Positions 7,380-19,210 of a DNA stretch of 64,000 nucleotides are shown here, piece after piece (the first letter of the stretch is position 1; each line of letters starts with the position of its first letter). A program made the position numbers and the translations under genes. Below the pieces are notes generated by a model, which had not been told where the DNA came from, did not search any database, and saw nothing but the letters and a program-made list of their open reading frames with translations. This DNA comes from Alphaproteobacteria bacterium (GTDB taxonomy: Bacteria; Pseudomonadota; Alphaproteobacteria; Rhodospirillales; Rhodospirillaceae): assembly GCA_030604885.1 (NCBI GenBank), contig JAUVUZ010000005.1, forward strand, positions 1 to 64,000. The letters run 5' to 3'.

Positions 7380-8084
7380 TCACCCGCCCCGGCGCAGGAG
7401 GTCGAGGGCGGCGTTGAGTTGGCTCATGCGGTCGTGGCTGCCGGTGGGGCTATCGGGGTGGTGGACGGTGGCGAGGGTGCGAAAGCGGGAGCGGACCGTT
7501 GCGAACGCGGGTTTGACGTTGGGGGGGAAGCCGAGGACGTGGAGGGCGTCCTCGCGACTGCGGATGCCGCCCGGCAGGGGGGTGAAGGCGAGGGTGGCGA
7601 CGGTGGCGCGGAGGCGTTGGATTTCGGCTTCGGCCTGGGCGAGGCGGGCGTGGGCCTCGGCGACGGCGGCGTCCTGGACGGCGGGGGCGCGGGGCGGCTC
7701 GGGCGGTCGTTTCGGGTCGATGGCGAGGTCGAGGCGGCCGTCGGCGAGGGCGAGGGCGAGGCCGAGAGCGCGGCGGATGCGGTCCGGATTCGAGCCGTCC
7801 GCCATGCGGATTTGCAACCTTGGCTTGCGGCGCCAGGGTCGCCCGGCGGCGGGGCCGGATTTGAGGATCACGGTTTCCCGGTCGGCCGCGCCCGGTTCGC
7901 CGGGGTCGGGGGCCGCGTCCACCGCCTCGGCGGGCAGCATCAGCAGGATCGAGCGTGCGAGGTCGGCGGCGTTGACGCCGCGCGCCCGCGCGAGGGCCGT
8001 CACCGCGTCGCGGAACCACGCGGCGCAGGGCACGGTGTAGGAAACCTTGGAAGCCAATCGGAGTCCCCCGGATCGTCGCGGCAT
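7380..8084 (-). CDS. J-domain-containing protein of unknown role
   Basis: A 234-residue protein with three visible parts. Residues about 12-55 (VSYTVPCAAWFRDAV and on) look like a small helical, possibly ribbon-helix-helix-like segment. Residues 60-120 are a basic linker. Residues about 140-232 hold a coiled-coil-like helix (AEAHARLAQAEAEIQRLR) and a C-terminal J-like domain: a helix with FATVRSRFRTLATVHHPD, containing the HPD tripeptide that stimulates Hsp70 ATPase, then SQLNAALDLL. The N-terminal similarity is weak. An alternative TTG start at 8057 has a better GGGGGA ribosome-binding site than the ATG at 8084. No partner is evident among the neighbours. Confidence 0.7.
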   Translation of the reverse strand: MPRRSGGLRLASKVSYTVPCAAWFRDAVTALARARGVNAADLARSILLMLPAEAVDAAPDPGEPGAADRETVILKSGPAAGRPWRRKPRLQIRMADGSNPDRIRRALGLALALADGRLDLAIDPKRPPEPPRAPAVQDAAVAEAHARLAQAEAEIQRLRATVATLAFTPLPGGIRSREDALHVLGFPPNVKPAFATVRSRFRTLATVHHPDSPTGSHDRMSQLNAALDLLRRGG

Positions 8085-8145
8085 CTTGGGTTCGCCGCCG
8101 CAACGAGTCTAGCCGGTTCCCCCGGCTTTTCAACTGCGTTTGCGG

Positions 8146-8524
8146 TTAAGCCTTCGGCGCCACCCCGCCCGAAGCCGCCGCGGGACCGAGGGCGCGCCCG
8201 ATCGCGGCGATCAAATCGTTGTTTCTCAATGGTTTCTTGAACACGGCGACGACGCCGGGCATCTGGTTGGCGCGCTTTTCCGCATCGTCCTCGGGGGTGA
8301 AGAAACCCGAGTAGAGGATGATCGGCAGCTGCGGATGGCCCTGGTGCAGGGTGCGGATGAGGTCGACGCCGTTGCCGTCGGGCATCGAGAGGTCGACGAT
8401 CGCGAGATCGGGGCAGGATTTCGCCACCGCCTCCACCGCTTCGGCGACGCGGTGGGCCTGGCGCACCGCGTAACCGGCGGATTCCAGCACCAGGCTGATC
8501 GCCTCGCAGGCGAGGAGGTTGTCG

Positions 8525-8547
<23 letters not shown>
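8146..8547 (-). CDS. Single-domain response regulator (receiver only)
   Basis: A 133-residue CheY-like receiver without an output domain. Acidic residues at 8-9 (VDDN), the phospho-acceptor Asp52 in IVDLSMPDG, a Ser in ILYSG and the conserved Lys in FKKPL are all present. It begins inside the last codons of the histidine kinase gene (23-base overlap), so kinase and receiver form one operon and probably one phosphorelay. With no DNA-binding domain it must act by protein contact or as a phosphate sink. The ATG at 8547 is chosen because the receiver fold begins immediately after it. Confidence 0.9.
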
Positions 8548-10921
<2,374 letters not shown>

Positions 10922-10978
10922 GCGGAACCCGGAACGGAAGGAACGTTGATCGCGTCGGCGCGATCCCCCATCTTGGTC

Positions 10979-10997
10979 ACCGGCACCCGGTGCCGGT
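10979..10997. promoter_or_regulatory. Perfect inverted repeat upstream of the DUF1636 gene
   Basis: Nine-base arms ACCGGCACC and GGTGCCGGT around a single central C, ending 20 bases before the DUF1636 start codon and lying between the divergent kinase and DUF1636 genes. Its length and near-zero spacer suit a dimeric repressor operator. A short RNA hairpin is the alternative. The ribosome-binding site AAGGAG follows it directly. Confidence 0.4.
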
Positions 10998-11016
10998 CAA
11001 GGAGCGAACCCACACG

Positions 11017-11451
11017 ATGACTCATACCATTCAAGTCTGCATCCGCTGCAACTTCACCAAGACCGCCGAGGAAAAGGACGGCAAGCGGGGCGGCGCCGAG
11101 CTTTACGAGCGCCTGATGAAGAAATTCGCGGCCTGGCCCCTGCGCGACCGCTTCGCGGTGGAGCAGACCCGCTGCATGGGCGCGTGCGGCACCGCCTGCG
11201 TGGTGGCGTTCCAGGCGCCGGGCAAGGTGAGCTGGGTGTTCGGCAGCCTCAACCCACGCTTCGCGATCGCGAGCCTGCTGGAATTCGCCGAGAAATATTA
11301 CGCGGACGCCAAGGGAATGGTCGCCTACGCCGACCGCCCGCCGGACATGGCGGCGGGGCTGCTGGCGCGCCTGCACCCGGTGGGGTCGGCGCCCTCGAAG
11401 GCGGCGGCGGTGGCCGCCGGGCTGGAACCCGGCGGCGACTGCGGCACCTGA
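11017..11451 (+). CDS. DUF1636 protein, cobalamin-associated metal-binding candidate
   Basis: A 144-residue protein that starts with a thioredoxin-like-ferredoxin pattern: VCIRCNFT near the N-terminus and RCMGACGTAC around residues 53-62, giving a set of cysteines suited to a [2Fe-2S] cluster or another metal. DUF1636 genes are commonly found near cobalamin genes or cobW-type genes. Function is unknown. The ATG at 11017 follows AAGGAG at good spacing. Its stop codon abuts the cobA stop with no base between them (convergent), so the two transcripts must run into each other unless other controls exist. Confidence 0.75.
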   Translation: MTHTIQVCIRCNFTKTAEEKDGKRGGAELYERLMKKFAAWPLRDRFAVEQTRCMGACGTACVVAFQAPGKVSWVFGSLNPRFAIASLLEFAEKYYADAKGMVAYADRPPDMAAGLLARLHPVGSAPSKAAAVAAGLEPGGDCGT

Positions 11452-12279
11452 TTACTCGGCCGAAGCCGGGGAGAGCGGCGCGAGGCGCGGCGAGCGGTTG
11501 CCCGGGAACCAGTTGACCCAGGCGCGGTAGTCCACCACCGGCCCGACCACGAACAGCGACGGGTTGGGCAGGTCGCTCTCCGCCGCGTCGGCGGCGCAGC
11601 GTTCGAGGGTGGAGATCAGCACCCGCTGGTGGGGCGTGCTCGCCCGCGAAACGATCGCGCAATGTTCGGCGGGCGAGCGCCCGCCCGCGATCATCCGCTC
11701 GGCGATGTGGGCGAGAGACTTCATCGGCATGTAGATCACCAGCACCGGAACCGTGCGGGCGAGATCCTCCCACGCCACGCGGCGCGACATGCCGCCCGAC
11801 TCGTCGTGGCCGGTGACGAACACCACCGCGTCGTTGGTCTCGCGGGTGGTGAGCGGAATCCCCGCGTAGGCGAGGCCGCCGATGCCCGCGGTGATGCCGG
11901 GAACGATGCGGAAGGGAATCTCCGCCTTCACCAGCGCCTGGGTTTCCTCGCCGCCGCGCCCGAACACGAACGGATCGCCGCCCTTGAGGCGCACCACCCG
12001 CTTGTTCTGCTTGCCGAGGTCCACCAGCAGCTCGCAGATGTCGCTCTGCTTCGGGCTGCACTTCCAGCCGCGCTTGCCGACGTTGATCAGCTCCACGTCG
12101 GGGCCGACGAGGCCGAGGATGCGCTCGTCCACCAGCGCGTCGTGGACCACCACGTCCGCCTGTTCGAGGGCCGAAAGCGCGTGAAGGGTGAGCAGCCCCG
12201 GGTCGCCCGGACCGGCGCCGACCAGCCAGACCCAGCCGGGTTCCAGCTCCACCGTATATGTGTCGTATCGCTTGATCAT
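11452..12279 (-). CDS. cobA: Uroporphyrinogen-III C-methyltransferase
   Basis: CobA methylates uroporphyrinogen III at C-2 and C-7 with SAM to give precorrin-2, the entry point to cobalamin and siroheme. The 275-residue protein has the family SAM-binding text VGAGPGDPGLLTL near residue 20, VVRLKGGDPFVFGRGGEE at about 95-112, and PGITAGIGG. There is no siroheme synthase (CysG) fusion. The ATG at 12279 is chosen because the domain starts soon after it; upstream codons have no conserved character. A TTGTCA-N17-CATATA promoter lies so close that the transcript may begin at or near the start codon, and no Shine-Dalgarno sequence is visible. Confidence 0.95.
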   Translation of the reverse strand: MIKRYDTYTVELEPGWVWLVGAGPGDPGLLTLHALSALEQADVVVHDALVDERILGLVGPDVELINVGKRGWKCSPKQSDICELLVDLGKQNKRVVRLKGGDPFVFGRGGEETQALVKAEIPFRIVPGITAGIGGLAYAGIPLTTRETNDAVVFVTGHDESGGMSRRVAWEDLARTVPVLVIYMPMKSLAHIAERMIAGGRSPAEHCAIVSRASTPHQRVLISTLERCAADAAESDLPNPSLFVVGPVVDYRAWVNWFPGNRSPRLAPLSPASAE

Positions 12280-12285
12280 CGCGGA

Positions 12286-12314
12286 TATATGCCCGGCCGC
12301 AACGGCGATGACAA
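12286..12314 (-). promoter_or_regulatory. Candidate cobA promoter
   Basis: Read on the minus strand: TTGTCA (12309-12314), a 17-base spacer, then CATATA (12286-12291). The expected transcription start would fall about seven bases later, at the A of the cobA start codon. The -35 is a five-of-six match to consensus; the -10 is weaker. Confidence 0.4.
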
Positions 12315-12370
12315 GCCGACTTTCGTGGTCTAAGAGAATTTCGGGTACAGAGTTGCATGAAGGATCGGAC

Positions 12371-13450
12371 ATGGGCGAAGCGGACAAACCCCTGCGCAGC
12401 GGCTGGACCACCGGCGCCTGCGCGGCGGCGGCGGCGAAGGCGGCCTACCTCGCCCTGGCGGGCGACGGCTTCCCCGACCCGGTCGAGATCGTGCTGCCGC
12501 GCGGCGAGCGGCCGCGCTTCGCCCTCTCCACCCGCACCGTCGACGGCGACTCCGCCACCGCCGGGGTGATCAAGGACGGCGGCGACGACCCCGACGTCAC
12601 CCACGGCGCCGAGGTGCTCGCCACCGTGCGCATCGCCGCACCCGGCAGCGGCATCTCGTTCAAGGGCGGGCCGGGGGTCGGCATCGTCACCCGGCCGGGA
12701 ATCCCGGTGCCGATCGGCGAACCGGCGATCAACCCCGGGCCGCGCCGCATCGTCTCCGCCAACCTGCTCGCCGCCGCCGACGCCATCGGCGGCCCCACCG
12801 ACGTGGAAGTGACGATTTCGATTCCGAAAGGAATCGAGCTGGCGGACAAGACCCTCAACCCGCGCCTCGGCATCGTCGGCGGCATCTCGGTGCTCGGCAC
12901 CACCGGGGTGGTGGTGCCCTATTCCTGCGCCGCGTTCATCCAGACCATCCAGCGCGCCGTGCAGGTGGCCGCCGCCTCGGGCGCCACGCACATCGCCGCC
13001 TCCACCGGCTTCGCCTCCGAGCGGGCGGCGCGGCGGGTCCACGGCCTGCCCGACGTCGCCCTGATCGACATGGGCGACTTCGTCGGCGGGCTGCTGAAAT
13101 ACCTGCGCGCCCACCCCTTGCCGCGCCTCACCCTGGCGGGCGGCTTCGCCAAGTTCGTCAAACTGGGGGAGGGCGAACTCAACGTCCACTCGAAGGAATC
13201 CCGCGTCGACTTCGACGCCCTCGCCGAGCTGGTGCGCGAGATCGGCGGCGACGACGCCCTGGTCGCCGCCACCCGCGCCGCCAACACCGCCATCGAGGTG
13301 CTGGAACGCGCCCAGGCCGCCGGGCTGCCCCTCGGCGACGCGGTCGCCGCCCGCTGCCTCGCCGTGGCGCGCGGCATCGTCAAGCCGGAAACCGCCGTGG
13401 ACGTGCTGCTGGTTAACCGCTCCGGCGAGGTGGTCGGCCGTGCCGCGTGA
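12371..13450 (+). CDS. cbiD: Cobalt-precorrin-5B C(1)-methyltransferase
   Basis: CbiD performs C-1 methylation during ring contraction. The family belongs to the early-cobalt-insertion (anaerobic) branch. The 359-residue protein begins with the signature LRSGWTTGACAAAAAKAA, and contains GPGVGIVTRPG and a C-terminal EVLERA-type helix. It is divergent from cobA across 91 bases and overlaps the cobK start by 11 bases, forming a two-gene unit. Finding CbiD rather than the aerobic CobF suggests the organism makes its corrin ring by the cobalt-early route, but the cobaltochelatase genes that would settle this are not in the window. Confidence 0.94.
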   Translation: MGEADKPLRSGWTTGACAAAAAKAAYLALAGDGFPDPVEIVLPRGERPRFALSTRTVDGDSATAGVIKDGGDDPDVTHGAEVLATVRIAAPGSGISFKGGPGVGIVTRPGIPVPIGEPAINPGPRRIVSANLLAAADAIGGPTDVEVTISIPKGIELADKTLNPRLGIVGGISVLGTTGVVVPYSCAAFIQTIQRAVQVAAASGATHIAASTGFASERAARRVHGLPDVALIDMGDFVGGLLKYLRAHPLPRLTLAGGFAKFVKLGEGELNVHSKESRVDFDALAELVREIGGDDALVAATRAANTAIEVLERAQAAGLPLGDAVAARCLAVARGIVKPETAVDVLLVNRSGEVVGRAA

Positions 13451-14183
13451 CCTGATCCTGATCCTCGGCGGCACCGCCGAGGCCCAGGCCATCGCCGCCC
13501 GGCTGGTGGCCGAGGGGCGGCGCGTGCTCACCTCCCTCGCCGGGCGCGTCGCCTCGCCCAAGGCGCCCCCGGGCGAGGTGCGCGTCGGCGGCTTCGGCGG
13601 CCCCGCCGGACTCGAAACCTTCCTGCGCACCGCCCGCGTCGCCGCGCTGGTGGACGCCACCCACCCCTTCGCCGCGCAAATCTCCCGCAACGCCCGCCTC
13701 GCCTGCGACGCCGCCGAGGTGCCGCGCGTCCAGGTGCGCCGCGCCCCCTGGCCGCGCCACCCGGGCGACCGCTGGATCGCCACCGCCTCCGTCGCCGAAG
13801 CCGCCGAACGCCTGCCCGAAACCGGCCGCCGCGCTTTCCTCACCGTCGGCGTCGGCGAACTCGCGCCGTTCCGCCCCCTCACCCAAGTCTGGCGCCTCGT
13901 CCGCGTCGTCGATCCACCCGCCCAGCCCCTGCTCGACGGCCCCCACCTCACCCTCGCCGCGCGCGGCCCCTTCGCCGAAGCCGACGAACTCGCCCTCCTG
14001 CGCGCCCACGCCATCGACGTGCTCGTCACCAAACACGCGGGCGGTGCCGCCACCTACGGCAAACTCGCCGCCGCCCGGAAACTCGGCATCCCGGTGCTGA
14101 TGGTCGAACGCCCGCCCGCCGAACCGGGCGACACCTGCGCGCCGGACGAGGCGGCGGGGTGGGTGCGGAAGGTGGTGGAATAA
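13440..14183 (+). CDS. cobK: Precorrin-6A (cobalt-precorrin-6A) reductase
   Basis: CobK/CbiJ reduces the macrocycle with NAD(P)H. The 247-residue protein has an N-terminal ILILGGTAEAQAIA nucleotide-binding segment, VDATHPFA at about residues 71-78 (a family hallmark), and a C-terminal LVTKHAGG-type motif. It starts with GTG inside the end of cbiD (11-base overlap). Its stop codon TAA is itself part of the palindromic element that follows (TAAAACCAGG). Confidence 0.92.
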   Translation: MPRDLILILGGTAEAQAIAARLVAEGRRVLTSLAGRVASPKAPPGEVRVGGFGGPAGLETFLRTARVAALVDATHPFAAQISRNARLACDAAEVPRVQVRRAPWPRHPGDRWIATASVAEAAERLPETGRRAFLTVGVGELAPFRPLTQVWRLVRVVDPPAQPLLDGPHLTLAARGPFAEADELALLRAHAIDVLVTKHAGGAATYGKLAAARKLGIPVLMVERPPAEPGDTCAPDEAAGWVRKVVE

Positions 14184-14380
14184 AACCAGGCCGGGCGCTG
14201 CCCGGACCCGCGAGGGGACAGGGGTCCCCTCGACCCCATTTGTTTTGGTTTTTCCGCGTAGCGGGAAAGAGCCATCACGCCGCGCGACGGTTGGATCCCG
14301 CTTCGCGGAAAAACCGGAACGAACGGGTTCACAGGGCCCACGGCCCTGTGCGGGTCCGGGCAGCGCCCGGCCTGGTTTTT
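14182..14380. repeat. Palindromic modular hairpin element, copy 3
   Basis: The clearest full-length copy. Outer arms AAAACCAGG (14182-14190) and CCTGGTTTT (14371-14379) are exact complements and continue inward through the GCCGGGC-GCTG stem 1 and ACCCG linker on both sides. Stem 2 differs between halves: CGAGGGGAC with GTCCCCTCG on the left, CACAGGGCC with GGCCCTGTG on the right. The centre has TTTTTCCGCG facing CGCGGAAAAA, with a spacer containing TCACGCCGCGCGA. It separates the convergent cobK and Bax-inhibitor genes. Confidence 0.88.
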
Positions 14381-14392
14381 TGCTCAAACCAA

Positions 14393-14418
14393 AAGGGCCG
14401 GTCTTGCGACCGGCCCTT
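14393..14418 (-). terminator. Terminator of the Bax-inhibitor gene
   Basis: An 11-base stem AAGGGCCGGTC/GACCGGCCCTT with a four-base loop; on the minus strand the stem is followed by TTTTGGTTTG. It sits 24 bases after the stop codon of the minus-strand gene, so this gene has its own terminator in addition to the repeat element beyond it. Confidence 0.7.
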
Positions 14419-14441
14419 CGTGCATTCGCGTTCCGTCGTCG

Positions 14442-15191
14442 TTACTGGTTCCGGTTGCCCATGAAGCGCAGCATGATGAGGAACATGTTGATGAAGTCGA
14501 GGTAGAGCGACAGGGCGCCCATCACCGCGGTCTTCTCGGCGACTTCCGGGTTGCCGCCGTAGGCGAAGTACATCGACTTGATCTTCTGCGTGTCGTAGGC
14601 GGTGAGGCCCGCGAAGATCAGCAGGAACATCGCCGAGAGCGCGAGGTCGAGGACCGTGCTCTGCAGGAACATGTTCACCACCATGGCGATGATGCCGCCG
14701 ATCAGGCCCATGATCAGGAACGAGCCCATGCCGGACAGGTTACGCTTGGTGGTGTAGCCGTAGAGGCTCAAGCCGGCGAACGCCGCCGAGGTGATGAAGA
14801 ACACCCGGGCGATCGACGCGCCGGTGTAGAGCACGAAGATGTAGGCGAGCGACGCGCCCACCAGACCGGCGTAGATCCAGAACACCGTCTGCGCGGTGCG
14901 CACCTGCATCGAGCCGATCTTCATGCTGAGGAAGAACACCAGCGCCAGCGGCGCGAACATCACCACCCAGCCGAGCATGGTCGGCTGGACGCCGCGCGTC
15001 GAGGCGACGTAGAGCATCTGCATCAGCGCCGGGGTGTGCGCCACCAGGTAGGCGACCAAGCCGGTGAGCGCCAAGGCGGATGCCATGTAGTTGTAAACCT
15101 TCAACATATAGGCACGCAGACCCTGGTCGACGGCTTCCGCCGTCGCAGTGCGGCCCATCGTCGCAAAACGCGGGTCGGGGGTACTCGTCAT
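14442..15191 (-). CDS. Bax inhibitor-1/YccA family inner-membrane protein
   Basis: A 249-residue protein with about seven membrane spans from residue 35 on, matching the BI-1/TMBIM/YccA fold. The C-terminal block LTAYDTQKIK and the acidic LYLDFINMFLIMLRFMG end are typical; the family's pH-sensing/calcium-leak aspartate pair would be in these segments. In bacteria related proteins (YccA) interact with the FtsH protease. Cellular role here is unknown. The ATG at 15191 is preceded by GAGAGGA. It is a single-gene transcript by context, with a promoter candidate upstream and a terminator downstream. Confidence 0.9.
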   Translation of the reverse strand: MTSTPDPRFATMGRTATAEAVDQGLRAYMLKVYNYMASALALTGLVAYLVAHTPALMQMLYVASTRGVQPTMLGWVVMFAPLALVFFLSMKIGSMQVRTAQTVFWIYAGLVGASLAYIFVLYTGASIARVFFITSAAFAGLSLYGYTTKRNLSGMGSFLIMGLIGGIIAMVVNMFLQSTVLDLALSAMFLLIFAGLTAYDTQKIKSMYFAYGGNPEVAEKTAVMGALSLYLDFINMFLIMLRFMGNRNQ

Positions 15192-15266
15192 GGTCGTCCT
15201 CTCGGGTTGGATGGATGGGTCGCGCCCATCCCGACGAAAACATGTGGTGGGACGCGGCTTGGCGCA

Positions 15267-15296
15267 AGTATGCGCAGCATGGTGCGGCGATTGCAA
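15267..15296 (-). promoter_or_regulatory. Candidate promoter of the Bax-inhibitor gene
   Basis: Minus strand: TTGCAA (15291-15296), 18-base spacer, CATACT (15267-15272). It lies about 75 bases upstream of the start codon, in a short AT-richer stretch between two GC-rich genes. Confidence 0.45.
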
Positions 15297-15313
15297 ACGG
15301 AACCGGGATATCC

Positions 15314-17841
15314 CTAGAGATGCCGCAGCCGCCGCGCCGGGCGGGCGGCGAGAATCCGGCCCGAGATGGTGGCGCCGGTGGCCAGCCCGGCGACCGCGCA
15401 GACCAGCGCCACCGCCACCGCCGCGCCGGGGCGGAAGGTGAATTCCAGGCGCATCAGGTGGACCGCGACGGCCCAGGCCGCGGCGCTGCCCGCCGCCACC
15501 GCGAAGCCGCCGACGATGCCGCCGATGGCAAGGAACTCCCACGCGGTGACGCGCATCAAATCGCGCCGCCGCGCCCCCAGCACCTTGAGCACCACCGCTT
15601 GGTTGAGGCGGTCGCGCAGGCCCGAGGACACCGCGCCGCCGAGCACGAACAGCCCGGCGAGCACCGTCACCCCGGTCACCGCCAGCACCGCGCGGCCGCC
15701 GACGTCGGAGATCCCCTGCACCCGTTCGAGCACGTCGGCGACGCGCACCGCCGAGACGTTGGGCAGCGCCGCCGCCACCGCGCGCTCGAGCGGCGCCTCC
15801 GCCTCGGGCGTCGCCTTGACGGTGACGAGCCGGGTGTGGGGCGCCGCGTCGATCACGCCGGGGGAGAACACGAAGGTGAAGTTCATGGACAGCGAGGTCC
15901 AGCGCACCTTGCGCACCGAGGCGACGGCGGCGGTGATCTCGCGCCCGAGGACGTTGACGGTGACGGTGTCGCCGATCTTGAGGCCGAGGGACTCGGCGAC
16001 GCCGTCGGCCAGCGACACCTGGGGCGTTGGCGGCGCGCCCTGCCACCACGCCCCCGAAACGATCTCGGCGCCGCGCGGCGGATCGACGCTGGCGGTCAAG
16101 CCGCGGTCGCCGCGCACCACCCAGCGGGCGTCGGGCGGCAGGTTTTCCGCCACCGCCGGTTCGCCGTTGATGCGCACCACGCGGCCGCGCACCATCGGCG
16201 CGTCGTCCTCGATCCGCGCGCCGGGAACCGAGGCGACCACGGCGCGGAAGCGCTCCGCGTCGGCGGGTTGGATGTCGAGGAAGAAATAGGTGGGGTGGTC
16301 GTCGGCGCGGTCGCTGCCGACCTGGGCGGAGACGTTGCCCTGGACCTGCGTCAGCGTCACCAGCACCGTGGCGCCGAGGCCGAGGGCGATCATCATCGGC
16401 ACCATCGGCGAGCGCTTGCGCGCGAGGTTGGCGAGCGCGAGGCGGCCGAGCACGCCGGACACCCGCGCAGCGGCCAGCGGCACCGCCTTCTGCGCCGCCC
16501 AGGCGACGCCGCGCAGGCCCGCCAGCACCGCCGCCGCGCCGAGCACGAAGCCGATCCCCGCCACCGGCCGGTCGCCGGTTCCGGCGGCGAGCGCCAGCCC
16601 GGCGGCGATCAGCGCGGCGAGAATCGCCCAGGCGAGCGGCGGCACCGGCGAACGGGTGTCGCCCTCCGCATCCTTGAGCAGGCTGGCGGCGGGAATCTCG
16701 CGGGCGCGCAGCAGCGGCCACCACGCGAAGGCGGCGGCGATCACCGCGCCGAACCCGGCGGCGCGCAGCAGCGGCGCGGCATAGAGGCCGGGGATCGGCG
16801 CGGCGGGCAGGGGCGTCTCCACCCCCGCGATCAGCTTCGCCACCGGCCAGGGGGCGAGGGCGCCGAGCGCGACGCCGAGGAGAATCCCCGCCGCCGCCAC
16901 CGCGCCGATCACCAGGGCGTGGAGCACGACGATCTGGCGATTGGTGGCGCCCTGGGATTTCAGCACCGCGAGAATCGGGCGGCGCGCCTCGAGGGCGGCG
17001 GTCACCGAGCTGGCGACGCCGACGCCGCCCACCAGCAGCGCCGACAGCCCGGCCCAGGTGAGGAAGCTCGCGATGGTGTCGAGGAAGCGGCGGGTGCCGG
17101 GGGCGGCGGACTCCAGCCCGCGCACCCGGAAGGTTTCGCCCAGGGCGGCGCGCACCGCCGCGAGGTCGGGCGCCGGTTCGGCGGCGACGCGGCTGTCCCA
17201 GGTGATCATGCTGCCGGGCTGGATCAGGCCGGTGTCGTTCAGCCCGGCGATGTCGGTGAGCAGGCGCGGGCCGAGGACGAAGCTGCGCCCGCCGCCGTCC
17301 GGCTCGAAGCGGATCGCGGCGCGGATGCGGAAGGTCGCCTCGCCCACCCGCACCAGGTCGCCGACCGCGAGGTCGAGGCGGCGCAGCAACTGCGGCGCCA
17401 CCGCCGCGCCGCGCACGCCGTCCTCCACCCGGAACGCTTCCGCCAGCGGCAGCGGCGGGTCGAGGCGCACCGCGCCCACCAGCGGCCAGGCGTCGTCGGC
17501 CGCCTTCAGTTCGGCGAGCACGGCGCGGCCGGTGTCGTCGGCGCGGCGCACCATCGCGCGGGTCTCGGCGATTTCCGACACCCGGCCGAAGGCTTCGAGG
17601 CGGGCGCGCTCGGGCGGCGAGAGGGGGGTGTAGAGCCGCGAGGCTTCCACGTCGCCGCCCAAGAGGGCGCGGGCGTCGTGCCGCAGCCCCGCCTCCACCG
17701 ACGACACCACGCTGCCCGCCGCCGCCACCGCCGCGACGCCGAGGATCAGCCCGGCGAGCAGCACCCGGAAGCCCGAAAGGCGGTGCGCGAAGCTGCCCGC
17801 GAGATCGCGCCCGGCGAGGCGCAGCAGGGTGGCGAAGGTGG

Positions 17842-17845
<4 letters not shown>
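15314..17845 (-). CDS. ABC transporter permease, YbbP/FtsX-like
   Basis: An 843-residue permease with an N-terminal membrane anchor (about 25-50), a large periplasmic region, a first bundle of membrane spans (about 270-480) with FtsX/MacB-type text, and a second bundle at the C-terminus (about 720-835). This double FtsX arrangement is typical of E. coli YbbP. It follows its ATPase with an ATGA-type four-base overlap, and the esterase TesA is divergent next to it, the same gene neighbourhood as ybbA-ybbP-tesA in gammaproteobacteria. The exported substrate is unknown; a link to lipids or cell-envelope esters is an inference from that context. Confidence 0.9.
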
Positions 17846-18531
<686 letters not shown>

Positions 18532-18556
18532 CCGGTCCTGAATCCGAGGAGTGCCC

Positions 18557-19210
18557 ATGTTCATCCTTGCAAAACGGTTGCGCGACGTCGCGGTCGCGGC
18601 GGCCCTGGTTTCCGCCGCTGCGGCGCACGCGGAGGAACCCCTGGCGTTGCTGGCGTTCGGCGACAGTCTCACCGCGGGATACGGGCTGCCCGAGAACCAA
18701 GCGTTCCCCCAGGTTCTGGAGCGCCGCCTGGGGGACATGGGGTGGAACGTGCGGGTGCGCAACGGCGGCATCTCGGGCGACACCACCGCGGGCGGCCGGG
18801 CGCGGCTCGACTGGATGCTGGAGCCGCGCCCCGACGCGGTGATCCTCGAACTCGGCGCCAACGACGCGCTGCGCGGCCTGCCCCCGGCCCAGGCGAAGGC
18901 CAACCTCGCCGCCATCCTCGCCGAGCTGAAAACACGCGGCATCCCGACCCTGCTGGCGCCGATGGCGGCGCCGCGCAACCTGGGGCCGGAATACGTGGCC
19001 GAGTTCGACGCCATCTACGCCGCCCTCGGCGCCGAGTTCGGCGTGCCGCTGTCGCCGATCTTCATCCTGCCGATCGTGCAGCGGCCCGACCTCACCCTGG
19101 GCGACGCGATCCACCCCAACGCGGCGGGGGTGGAGGCGATCGTCGCGACGATCCTGCCCGACGCGGTGAAGCTGCTGGAAACCGCCCGCGCGGCGAGGGC
19201 GGCGAAATGA
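18557..19210 (+). CDS. tesA: Arylesterase / lysophospholipase, TesA-like SGNH hydrolase
   Basis: A periplasmic esterase of 217 residues. Residues 1-25 form a signal peptide ending in AHA. The SGNH blocks are all present: FGDSLTAG with nucleophile Ser37, the NGGISGDTT glycine, GANDALRG with the block III Asn, and DAIHPNAAG with the catalytic Asp and His. The ATG at 18557 is preferred over the GTG at 18551 because GAGGAG sits five bases before it. The gene overlaps thpR by four bases and is divergent from a YbbA/YbbP-type ABC system, as in E. coli. Confidence 0.93.
   Translation: MFILAKRLRDVAVAAALVSAAAAHAEEPLALLAFGDSLTAGYGLPENQAFPQVLERRLGDMGWNVRVRNGGISGDTTAGGRARLDWMLEPRPDAVILELGANDALRGLPPAQAKANLAAILAELKTRGIPTLLAPMAAPRNLGPEYVAEFDAIYAALGAEFGVPLSPIFILPIVQRPDLTLGDAIHPNAAGVEAIVATILPDAVKLLETARAARAAK

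Noticed and set aside
8112-8132. AGCCGG/CCGGCT hairpin after the receiver gene as its terminator
   Set aside because: The T-tract is on the plus strand, but the receiver gene is on the minus strand; the orientation is wrong.
18532-18558. Longer N-terminus for the YbbA-like ATPase (ATG at 18558)
   Set aside because: It would overlap the start codon of the divergent tesA gene and adds residues without conserved character.
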